Shown here piece by piece: positions 1 to 6,088 of a DNA stretch of 6,586 nt. The position numbers were made by a program, and so were the translations under genes. The DNA is taken from contig JBALVO010000165.1 of the NCBI GenBank assembly GCA_036961445.1, positions 1 through 6,586 on the forward strand, written 5' to 3'. Origin of the DNA: JBALVO01 sp036961445. Lineage in GTDB: Bacteria; Pseudomonadota; Gammaproteobacteria; Pseudomonadales; Halieaceae. Below the pieces are notes generated by a model. It did not search any database and was not told where the DNA came from. It worked only from the letters and a program-made list of their open reading frames with translations. How positions within the stretch are numbered: position 1 is the first letter of the stretch; every line of letters begins with the position of its first letter.

Positions 1-46
1 TAGTAGAAGTGTGTGAGCGGACTGACAAGCCCGCTGGTGAAGAGCG

Positions 47-1540
47 CTAACTGCGCGATGCGCCGGCGGCCTGTTTGCCCGCCAGGCGGCCAGAGAACGT
101 CGCGTCACCCACGGACATGCCGCTGCTGTAACCCTCGGCCCGTCGCACCACGCCGCAGGCGGTGCGCCCAGCCGCATACAGGCCGGGAATAACCTGGCGC
201 TGGGGATTAACCACCTCGCCTGTGGGCAGCGTATCCAGTCCGCCCAGGGTAAAATAGGGCACAAATGCGCCGCGCCCCGGGGTCACATCCAGTGCAACCA
301 GCGGCGGTCGCAGTGGCACCAACCACTCGGTTGCTTTGTGGCATTGGGTGTCTTCGCCATTGGCGCAGTCCTCGTTATATACCTGCAGAGTTTGCTGTAG
401 TGAGTCTTTGCGCAGGCCCAATTCTTCCTCAAGTTCCTGCACGCTCTCACCAGTACCGGCGACCTGTGCGCCGAGAAAGCTGACCCGCTCATAGTCGCCA
501 TACTGTTCTACTGTGACGATGAAGTAGAGTCGTTCGGACGCCTGGCGTAGGGCAAATGCCCCCAGGCGGCCGTGGTAGACGTCCTCATTGATAAATCGCT
601 GGCCCCTGTCGTTGATCAGAATCCCCTGGGTCATGTTGGCCGGGGGGTAATAGGGCAGACTGATAAAGCCTTCATGCATGTTGATTGCGGCGGCACCGAC
701 CGACATACCCATCAGGATTCCGCTGCCGGTGTCTCCCGGGTTGCCAATGGGCTCTGTGCCGGCAGTGAGCATTGGTGCGTATTTGCGCACCATTTCGTCG
801 TTCATCACGAAACCGCCGGCACACAGTATTACTCCCTGATGGGCACGCACATTCAGCTCTTGCTGGTCCTGGCGCACCACCAGGCCCACCACCCGGTCAT
901 CGTCATCGACAATCAGGGTCAGCACACGAGATTCGTATTGCACGGTGATAGCCGGGTTGCTATCCACATTATCCGTGACAATTTTCATAAACAGCGGGCC
1001 GCCATTGTCACCTTCGACATAGAGGTTGTGGCCGCGCGGGCAGGGCTTGGCCTGCTGCGCGTAGGGGTAGGCTTTTTCACTGCCAGTGTAGAGCAGGCCG
1101 TCGTCGGTGAGACACATGATGGCCCGCTCCTGGTGGAAGCTGTCCTTGAACGGCACGCCCAGGTCGACCAGCCACTGGAAATGGGCTCGACTGTTTTCAC
1201 AGTAGTTGCGGATTTTCTCCTCGTCAGCCTGGGGGCCGGCGGCCATCATCATATAGGTGACCATATCCTCAGTGTCGTCCTGGAAGCCGCAGGCTTGCTG
1301 TACCCGGGTGCCGCCGCTGCCGCCCATGTAAATTTCGGCGCTGGACATGGCAGTAGAGCCGCCGCTGGCACTGGCCAATTCGAAAATAACCGTGCTGGAG
1401 CCCGCGTTGGCGGCTTCGATGGCGGCACAGCCTCCGGCTCCACCAAAGCCAACAATGGCGACATCTGTTGTCATGTCCCATTGCGGTACATCGCGCGCCT
1501 TGCGGGTCTGGGAGGGATTGGTTTTGACGGTATCGGACAT
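47..1540 (-). CDS. FAD-dependent oxidoreductase, fumarate reductase/3-ketosteroid dehydrogenase-like
   Basis: A 497-aa flavoprotein of the FAD_binding_2 superfamily, probably a soluble cytoplasmic reductase or dehydrogenase acting on an enone or steroid-like substrate; the substrate cannot be read from sequence. The N-terminal Rossmann motif (VGFGGAGG, residues 30-37) follows a DVAIV strand and is followed by an acidic FAD-ribose residue (FE, 53-54). A second FAD-contact strand is ILCAGGF (238-244). The catalytic-type domain holds INDRGQRFINED (309-320) and YHGRLG (322-327). The C-terminal FAD motifs are GLYAAGR (453-459) and GYSSGMSVGDATFSG (470-484), as in this superfamily. There is no Tat or Sec signal and no heme-binding CxxCH, so it is not a periplasmic flavocytochrome. 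The ATG at 1540 is chosen because AAGGTG lies 7 bases upstream and a promoter lies further out. The frame stays open to a TTG at 1633, but that codon falls inside the -35 box. It is divergent from rdgC, with no visible functional link to the selenium genes. Family is confident; specific enzyme is not. Confidence 0.88.
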   Translation of the reverse strand: MSDTVKTNPSQTRKARDVPQWDMTTDVAIVGFGGAGGCAAIEAANAGSSTVIFELASASGGSTAMSSAEIYMGGSGGTRVQQACGFQDDTEDMVTYMMMAAGPQADEEKIRNYCENSRAHFQWLVDLGVPFKDSFHQERAIMCLTDDGLLYTGSEKAYPYAQQAKPCPRGHNLYVEGDNGGPLFMKIVTDNVDSNPAITVQYESRVLTLIVDDDDRVVGLVVRQDQQELNVRAHQGVILCAGGFVMNDEMVRKYAPMLTAGTEPIGNPGDTGSGILMGMSVGAAAINMHEGFISLPYYPPANMTQGILINDRGQRFINEDVYHGRLGAFALRQASERLYFIVTVEQYGDYERVSFLGAQVAGTGESVQELEEELGLRKDSLQQTLQVYNEDCANGEDTQCHKATEWLVPLRPPLVALDVTPGRGAFVPYFTLGGLDTLPTGEVVNPQRQVIPGLYAAGRTACGVVRRAEGYSSGMSVGDATFSGRLAGKQAAGASRS

Positions 1541-1547
1541 TTCTCTA

Positions 1548-1553
1548 CACCTT
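1548..1553 (-). promoter_or_regulatory. Ribosome binding site of the FAD oxidoreductase gene
   Basis: Read on the minus strand this is AAGGTG, 7 bases before the ATG at 1540. It decides the start: upstream in-frame codons lack a comparable site and would lie at or before the expected transcription start. Confidence 0.65.
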
Positions 1554-1604
1554 GGTAACCGGGCGTGCTCTGCATTGCCCCGGCCGCTGCATTGGGGACT
1601 GAAG

Positions 1605-1633
1605 ATTAAAGCGGTTTCGTTGCCCACTGACAA
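1605..1633 (-). promoter_or_regulatory. Sigma70-type promoter for the FAD oxidoreductase gene
   Basis: On the minus strand the -35 box is TTGTCA (1633-1628, 5 of 6 consensus bases) and the -10 box is TTTAAT (1610-1605, 5 of 6), with an ideal 17-base spacer. Transcription would start near 1598, leaving a 5' untranslated leader of about 58 bases before the ATG at 1540. This is the best-formed promoter in the window. It is inferred from sequence only. Confidence 0.6.
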
Positions 1634-1654
1634 CGGCGTCTGGGGCCAGCGAGG

Positions 1655-1684
1655 TTAACAATTTGTACGCCGGTGTGCTTTATT
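1655..1684 (+). promoter_or_regulatory. Candidate distal promoter for the rdgC-selU-selD operon
   Basis: TTAACA (1655-1660, 5 of 6) and TTTATT (1679-1684, 4 of 6) are separated by 18 bases, and the -10 box is preceded by TG at 1676-1677, an extended -10 arrangement. It would give a leader of about 90 bases. It is weaker than the minus-strand promoter and competes with the proximal candidate at 1723-1750. Confidence 0.35.
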
Positions 1685-1722
1685 GTGTTTGTGAGGTCGC
1701 TACCGGCTTATTCTCGGCTTTA

Positions 1723-1750
1723 CTGGCATTGGCTGGCGGCTGGGGTACAA
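1723..1750 (+). promoter_or_regulatory. Candidate proximal promoter for the rdgC-selU-selD operon
   Basis: TACAAT (1745-1750, 5 of 6) is a good -10 box. The best -35 at proper distance is CTGGCA (1723-1728, 4 of 6) with a 16-base spacer. Transcription would begin near 1757, leaving about 26 bases of leader before the rdgC ATG, a typical length. The weak -35 keeps confidence modest. Confidence 0.4.
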
Positions 1751-1782
1751 TCTGCGGCTTTTCCCAGAGGCAGTCTCCTTTC

Positions 1783-2688
1783 ATGTGGTTCAAGAATTTA
1801 CGGGCATATCGCCTGACCAGTCCCTTTGATCTTTCCCCGGAGCAGCTGGGCGAGAAACTCTCGCAACGCGAGTTCCAGCCCTGTGCCAAATCCCAGGCCG
1901 TGTCCGCCGGTTGGGTGGCGCCGTTGGGTGCAGAGTCCAGCGAATTTGTGCACGCCGCAGGTGGGCGTATGTTGCTCAAACTGAAGCGGGAGGAGAGGTT
2001 GTTACCCTCTACTGTTGTGCGCGAGCAACTGGAAGAGAAAGTAGCGGCTATTGAGTCCGCACAGGGGCGTAAGGTCTACCGTAAGGAGCGCCTGACGTTA
2101 AAAGACGAAATAGTGGCGGACTGCCTACCGCGGGCCTTCACCCGCTCCTCCAGTGTGCACGCTTATATTGATGTTGCCGCCCAATGGATATTTGTGGATG
2201 CCGCCAGCGCCGGCCGCGCGGAGGAGTTACTCAATTTATTGCGCGAATGCATTGGCAGTTTCCCGGTGCTGCTTCCCCAGGTAAACGATGCCCCCGCCGC
2301 CACTATGACCGGCTGGCTGGTGCATCGCAATCTGTCCGACGATTTTGCGCTGGGTGAAGAATGTGAACTGCGCGAACCCGGGGAAGACGGTGGTGTGGTG
2401 CGTTGTCGTGGCGTTGATTTGTTGAGTGAAGAGGTGGAAACTCATTTACAAGCGGGCAAGCAGGTCGCCCGGTTGTCACTGAGCTGGGAAGAACGGGTTT
2501 CCCTGGTGCTGGCTGAGGACCTGTGTTTGCGGCGCCTCAAGTTTGCGGACGAGTTGATGAAAGAAAACGAGGACATTCCCGAGGCGGATAATGCTGCCCG
2601 GCTGGACGCGGATTTCGCCCTGATGTCGGCGGCGGTGACCAGCCTGCAGGAGCGCATCATGAAGTTGTTTGGCGGGGAAGCGGAGTAA
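1783..2688 (+). CDS. rdgC: Recombination-associated protein RdgC
   Basis: A 301-aa nucleoid-associated DNA-binding protein. In E. coli (303 aa) RdgC forms a ring-shaped dimer that encircles double-stranded DNA without sequence preference and counteracts RecA filament formation. The N-terminus MWFKNLRAYRL is the family signature and fixes the start at 1783; the frame is open 40 codons further upstream, but that stretch has no family-like sequence and contains the likely promoters. Further conserved blocks are GWVAPLG (43-49), LKDE (106-109), LPRAFTR (115-121), EDGGVVR (201-207), RLKFADEL (251-258), NEDI (262-265) and DADFALM (275-281), with the usual GGEA tail. The ribosome site is weak: AGAGG at 1766-1770, 12 bases from the ATG. 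It is the first gene of a run with selU (9-base gap) and selD. I see no truncation or frameshift. Confidence 0.96.
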   Translation: MWFKNLRAYRLTSPFDLSPEQLGEKLSQREFQPCAKSQAVSAGWVAPLGAESSEFVHAAGGRMLLKLKREERLLPSTVVREQLEEKVAAIESAQGRKVYRKERLTLKDEIVADCLPRAFTRSSSVHAYIDVAAQWIFVDAASAGRAEELLNLLRECIGSFPVLLPQVNDAPAATMTGWLVHRNLSDDFALGEECELREPGEDGGVVRCRGVDLLSEEVETHLQAGKQVARLSLSWEERVSLVLAEDLCLRRLKFADELMKENEDIPEADNAARLDADFALMSAAVTSLQERIMKLFGGEAE

Positions 2689-2697
2689 CCGGCGTTT

Positions 2698-3792
2698 ATG
2701 TCTCACCGCCCTGACAGCGATGACTATCGAGCGCTATTTCTGGCTGACGCGCCGATGATGGATATGCGGGCTCCGGCCGAGTTTTCCCAGGGCGCGTTTC
2801 CTTCGGCTACCAGCTTGCCGTTGATGAGTGACGATGAGCGCGCCCAGGTCGGTATTTGCTACAAACAGCACGGACAGGAGGAGGCCATTGCCCTTGGCCA
2901 CCATTTGGTCGCAGGGCAGCTGCGGGCTGCCCGGTTAGCCCAATGGAGTAATTTTGCGCGGCAGCATCCACAGGGCTATCTGTATTGCTTTCGCGGTGGG
3001 CTGCGCTCCCGCACCGTGCAGCAATGGCTGCAACAGCAGGGCATCGATTACCCGTTAATCAAAGGCGGCTATAAGGCGATGCGGCGCTTCCTGTTGGAAG
3101 AACTGAAACACTCGGTGGAGCAGGGCTCCTTTGTCCTGATCAGTGGCAAAACCGGCACCGGAAAAACCCGGGTTATTTCTCGTTTGCCCCGCAGTATTGA
3201 TCTGGAGGGCCTGGCAAATCACCGGGGTTCCAGTTTTGGTCAATTACCGACGCCACAGCCCCGGCAAATAGATTTCGAAAATACCCTCAGCATCGCCTTG
3301 ATGAAAATGCAGGCCCATGCAGATGAGCCCATATTTCTCGAAGACGAGGGCCGCCTCATCGGCCGTTTGTTTTTGCCGGAAGTTTTGCAAGACAAGATGG
3401 CCCAGGCCCCCATGCTGGTGGTAGAGGAAAGCATGGGCGAGCGTATTAATGTTGTTATAGACGATTACGTGGTGGACCTCGGACACCGCTTCGCCCAGCT
3501 GCATGGCGAGGAAGGGCCGCGCCTGCACAGTGAAAAACTGCTCGAAGACTTGTCCAGAATTCGTAAGCGGCTTGGTAGCGAGCGCTACCAGGCCGTAAGT
3601 GCACTGATGACGGGCGCTTTTACCGAGCAGCACAACACCGGCAGCTTAAGCGTGCACCGGGAGTGGATCGGGGCGTTGCTGGAAAAATACTACGATCCCA
3701 TGTACGAGTATCAATTGTCGCAGCGCACCGGCCGAGTGATATTTCGCGGCAGTCGCGATGAAGTCGTCGCGCGGGCGTCAGATTCGGGGTAA
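2698..3792 (+). CDS. selU: tRNA 2-selenouridine synthase SelU (MnmH)
   Basis: A 364-aa cytoplasmic enzyme, the same length as the E. coli protein. It replaces sulfur of (m)nm5s2U34 in tRNA Lys, Glu and Gln with selenium from selenophosphate, via a geranylated intermediate. An N-terminal rhodanese domain (about 9-130) carries DMRAPAEF (22-29) and the catalytic Cys97 in YCFRGGLRS (96-104), numbered exactly as in E. coli. A P-loop domain follows, with GKTGTGKT (150-157, Walker A), DLEGLANHRGSSFG (168-181), LEDEGRLIG (214-222) and YYDPMYEYQL (331-340), the last two typical of the family. The ATG lies 9 bases after the rdgC stop; a weak site, GGAG (2682-2685), overlaps the end of rdgC. The next gene supplies its selenium donor, which strongly supports the role. 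All key residues are present. Confidence 0.96.
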   Translation: MSHRPDSDDYRALFLADAPMMDMRAPAEFSQGAFPSATSLPLMSDDERAQVGICYKQHGQEEAIALGHHLVAGQLRAARLAQWSNFARQHPQGYLYCFRGGLRSRTVQQWLQQQGIDYPLIKGGYKAMRRFLLEELKHSVEQGSFVLISGKTGTGKTRVISRLPRSIDLEGLANHRGSSFGQLPTPQPRQIDFENTLSIALMKMQAHADEPIFLEDEGRLIGRLFLPEVLQDKMAQAPMLVVEESMGERINVVIDDYVVDLGHRFAQLHGEEGPRLHSEKLLEDLSRIRKRLGSERYQAVSALMTGAFTEQHNTGSLSVHREWIGALLEKYYDPMYEYQLSQRTGRVIFRGSRDEVVARASDSG

Positions 3793-3795
3793 GGG
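3786..3795 (+). promoter_or_regulatory. Ribosome binding region of the selD fusion gene, overlapping the selU stop
   Basis: The purine-rich stretch GGGGTAAGGG contains the selU stop codon (3790-3792). GGGG (3786-3789) sits 7 bases before the ATG at 3797. The arrangement favours translation coupled to selU and supports 3797 over the in-frame ATG at 3758. Confidence 0.5.
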
Positions 3796-3796
3796 T

Positions 3797-6010
3797 ATGC
3801 GCACAGTCGCGGAGATTCGCAAGGATTTAGTACTGGTAGGCGGAGGTCACACCCACGCCCTGACCCTGCGCATGCTCGCTATGAAACCGTTGGACGGCCT
3901 GCGCATTACACTGGTTTCCCCGGCCAGTCACACACCTTATTCGGGCATGCTGCCGGGGCTGGTAGCCGGGCATTATAGTTTTGAACAGGCACATATTGAT
4001 CTGGCGCGCCTTTGCCAGTGGGCGGGGGTGCGCTTTCTTATGGCGGAAGTCACTGCCCTGGATCCGGCTGCACGACAGCTGTGTCTGGTCGGGCGGCCTC
4101 CTATCACCTACGACCTGGTCAGTATCGATATTGGCTCGCAACCTGAGCTGGATTCAGTGCCTGGTGCCAGGGCACACGCCGTTCCGGTTAAACCGGTGGC
4201 TGGCCTGTGGCAGCGCTGGCAAGAATTATACCGCCGGATAGGGTCACAATCGGCGCATAAAGATTATCGCATTGCCGTGGTCGGTGGCGGCGCTGGCAGC
4301 GTCGAACTGGCAATGGCCATGGGTAAGCGACTGGCTGGGGGTGGTGTTGCGGTTGACCTGTGGTGCGGAGCAAGCGAAATTTTGCAAACCTACAATGCCC
4401 GGGCGCGTCGCACCGTGCTGGTCGCGCTGGCGCGCCATGGCATTGGCGTTCACCTGAATGCGCGAGTAGAAAAAGTAGAGGCAAAAAGCCTGTTGTTGGC
4501 AGACGGTTCCCGTCGGCCGTTCGATGAGCTGTTTTGGTGTACCGGCGCTGCCGCAGCGCCCTGGGTCGCGGCCAGTGGTCTGCAAACGGACGAACTGGGC
4601 TTTGTCAAAGTGCGCGATACCCTGCAGTCGCTGGATGATGACCGGGTGTTTGCTGCCGGGGATATCGCCACGCAGGTCAACCACCCCCGGCCCAAGGCGG
4701 GTGTATACGCTGTGCGCCAGGGGCCAGTGTTGGCACATAACCTACGGGCTCAGTTGTTGGGTAAGCCGTTGCGTGAGCATCGGCCACAGCGGCGTTTTCT
4801 GTCCCTGATTTCCCTGGGATCACGACTGGCCACCGCAGACCGTGGGCCCTTCAGCGCTACTGGGGCCTGGGTTTGGCGCTGGAAAGACAGGATTGATCGT
4901 GAATTTATGTCTCGCTTTGAGAACTTGCCCGGGAGTATGACGACTGCCTCCTGGGGGCGATTGCCAGAACTGGAGAATACCCAGCAACAACAAGCTTGCG
5001 GTGGCTGTGGTGCCAAAGTGGGCGCAGATGCCCTGGGTAGTGTCCTGACCCAACTGAGCCAGGATTTTCCACAGCACTGTATCCGCGAGGGAGACGACGC
5101 CGCCGCGATTCCATCGACCGGCTCCAGCGCGGTTGTACAGAGCCTCGATGTACTACGCCAGCTGGTGAACGATCCCTGGGTGATGGGGCGCATCGCAGCG
5201 AATCATGCTCTCAGTGATCTTTATGCCTGCGGGGCCAGGCCCGTGTCGGCACTGGCAGCGGTTACATTGCCGTTTGCCAGTGCCGCTATTCTGGAGCGGG
5301 AATTACAACAAATATTAGCCGGAGCCCTGCACGAATTTGCTGCGGTGGATTGCTGTTTAAATGGCGGCCACAGCATGCAGGGCCCTGAACTCAGTGTGGG
5401 TTTTGTCGTCAATGGCGTATCTATGGCGCCGAATCAGCAATTATTGACCAAGCGAGGCCTGATGCCGGGTGATCAACTGCTGCTGACTAAAGCGCTGGGT
5501 ACCGGCACCCTGTTTGCAGCGTCTATGCAACTGGCGGCCGATGGTCGAGACATCAGTGCTGCGGTTGATGTCATGCTGCAAAGCAACGCAGCAGCGGCAG
5601 AGTTGGCCGTGGCGTATGGCGCCAGTGCCTGCACTGATGTCACGGGTTTCGGGTTGCTGGGACACCTGTTGGAGATGCTGGGTGCTGACCGGCGCGCCCG
5701 GCTTGAACTGCACAAGCTACCGGTGTTACACGGTGCCTTGCAGCATTTGCGTGCTGGCATAGTGAGTACCATGCACGCTGCGAATGCAGAGGCGCAGGAT
5801 AGGTTGCGTTGCGACGGTGGTGTGGATGAGGCGGCCTTGCAGATAGTGTTCGATCCCCAGACCAGTGGTGGTTTGTTGATCGGTATTCCCGCCGAGCGTG
5901 CCCAGGACCTGCGCGATGCGCTGCGTCAGCGCGCCTACCTCGATACGCAGGTGATAGGCGAGATTGTGCTGCGCGAAGCCGGCGATGGGGTTGCCGTCGT
6001 CGTTAGCTAA
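3797..6010 (+). CDS. selD: Fused NADH dehydrogenase-like flavoprotein and selenide, water dikinase (SelD)
   Basis: A 737-aa two-domain protein. Residues 8-390 are a pyridine nucleotide-disulfide oxidoreductase domain of the kind catalogued as TIGR03169 ('Nterm_to_SelD'): first dinucleotide motif VGGGHTH (14-20), YSGMLPG (48-54), NAD(P)H Rossmann motif VVGGGAGSVE (161-170), and FAD-binding AGDIA (287-291). No paired CxxC/CxxxxC redox disulfide is seen, so it resembles NDH-2 or sulfide:quinone reductases rather than thioredoxin reductase. Residues 398-737 are a complete SelD, which makes selenophosphate from selenide and ATP. Catalytic Cys404 and Lys407 lie in CGGCGAK (401-407), matching E. coli C17 and K20. 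Metal/ATP aspartates appear at D433/D434, D451, D474 (SDLYACG) and D614 (TDVTGFGLLGH), with DPQTSGG at 686-692. The catalytic residue is Cys (TGT), not selenocysteine. The start at 3797 is 4 bases after selU and has GGGG 7 bases upstream; an in-frame ATG at 3758 inside selU lacks a good site. Role of the N-terminal half is unknown. Confidence 0.95.
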   Translation: MRTVAEIRKDLVLVGGGHTHALTLRMLAMKPLDGLRITLVSPASHTPYSGMLPGLVAGHYSFEQAHIDLARLCQWAGVRFLMAEVTALDPAARQLCLVGRPPITYDLVSIDIGSQPELDSVPGARAHAVPVKPVAGLWQRWQELYRRIGSQSAHKDYRIAVVGGGAGSVELAMAMGKRLAGGGVAVDLWCGASEILQTYNARARRTVLVALARHGIGVHLNARVEKVEAKSLLLADGSRRPFDELFWCTGAAAAPWVAASGLQTDELGFVKVRDTLQSLDDDRVFAAGDIATQVNHPRPKAGVYAVRQGPVLAHNLRAQLLGKPLREHRPQRRFLSLISLGSRLATADRGPFSATGAWVWRWKDRIDREFMSRFENLPGSMTTASWGRLPELENTQQQQACGGCGAKVGADALGSVLTQLSQDFPQHCIREGDDAAAIPSTGSSAVVQSLDVLRQLVNDPWVMGRIAANHALSDLYACGARPVSALAAVTLPFASAAILERELQQILAGALHEFAAVDCCLNGGHSMQGPELSVGFVVNGVSMAPNQQLLTKRGLMPGDQLLLTKALGTGTLFAASMQLAADGRDISAAVDVMLQSNAAAAELAVAYGASACTDVTGFGLLGHLLEMLGADRRARLELHKLPVLHGALQHLRAGIVSTMHAANAEAQDRLRCDGGVDEAALQIVFDPQTSGGLLIGIPAERAQDLRDALRQRAYLDTQVIGEIVLREAGDGVAVVVS

Positions 6011-6015
6011 CGACG
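5998..6015. repeat. 18-bp perfect palindrome spanning the selD stop codon
   Basis: The sequence CGTCGTTAGCTAACGACG is its own reverse complement, with 9-base arms centred between 6006 and 6007. It covers the last codons and the TAA stop (6008-6010) of selD. There is no T-tract after it on either strand, so it is not a classical intrinsic terminator. It could be a protein-binding site, an mRNA 3'-end structure, or chance. Confidence 0.6.
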
Positions 6016-6028
6016 CGCTGTTCGCGTC
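6012..6028 (+). other. Short hairpin downstream of selD
   Basis: GACGCG (6012-6017) and CGCGTC (6023-6028) form a perfect 6-bp GC-rich stem with a 5-base loop just after the selD stop. The left arm shares four bases with the 18-bp palindrome, so the two RNA structures are mutually exclusive. No T-run follows; at most a weak or factor-assisted transcript end. Confidence 0.35.
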
Positions 6029-6088
6029 AGTGCTCCGCTAGTGGTTGCGATGAAGAGCGCTGGGTAACCGTGAGGTGATGATCCAGCC

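Noticed and set aside
16..35. Possible terminator of the FAD oxidoreductase (AGCGG/CCGCT stem)
   Set aside because: The stem is only 5 bp with a 10-base loop and no T-tract follows on the minus strand.
38..48. 11-base match (TGAAGAGCGCT) between the left end and about 6050-6060
   Set aside because: It is too short to be an attachment site or mobile-element end, and no integrase or transposase lies between the copies.
572..1558. Open frame of 328 codons on the plus strand, antisense to the FAD oxidoreductase
   Set aside because: It lies almost wholly inside the minus-strand gene, has histidine- and alanine-rich low-quality composition, shows no recognisable domain, and is explained by codon bias of the real gene.
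1663..1782. 40-codon N-terminal extension of RdgC with a hydrophobic, signal-like look
   Set aside because: RdgC is cytoplasmic and its family starts at MWFKNL; the extension covers the candidate promoters and has no convincing ribosome site.
3758..3796. Upstream ATG for the selD fusion, overlapping selU
   Set aside because: No good ribosome site precedes it, the 13 added residues are a shifted reading of the selU end, and the ATG at 3797 has a suitable purine-rich site.
4184..4196. CCGGTT-A-AACCGG palindrome inside the selD fusion
   Set aside because: It is short, within coding sequence for the flavoprotein domain, and expected by chance at this GC content.
1783..6010. Defence system or mobile element hypothesis for the central operon
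   Set aside because: All three genes are recognised housekeeping or selenium-metabolism families; there are no nucleases, toxins, reverse transcriptases, integrases or repeats.
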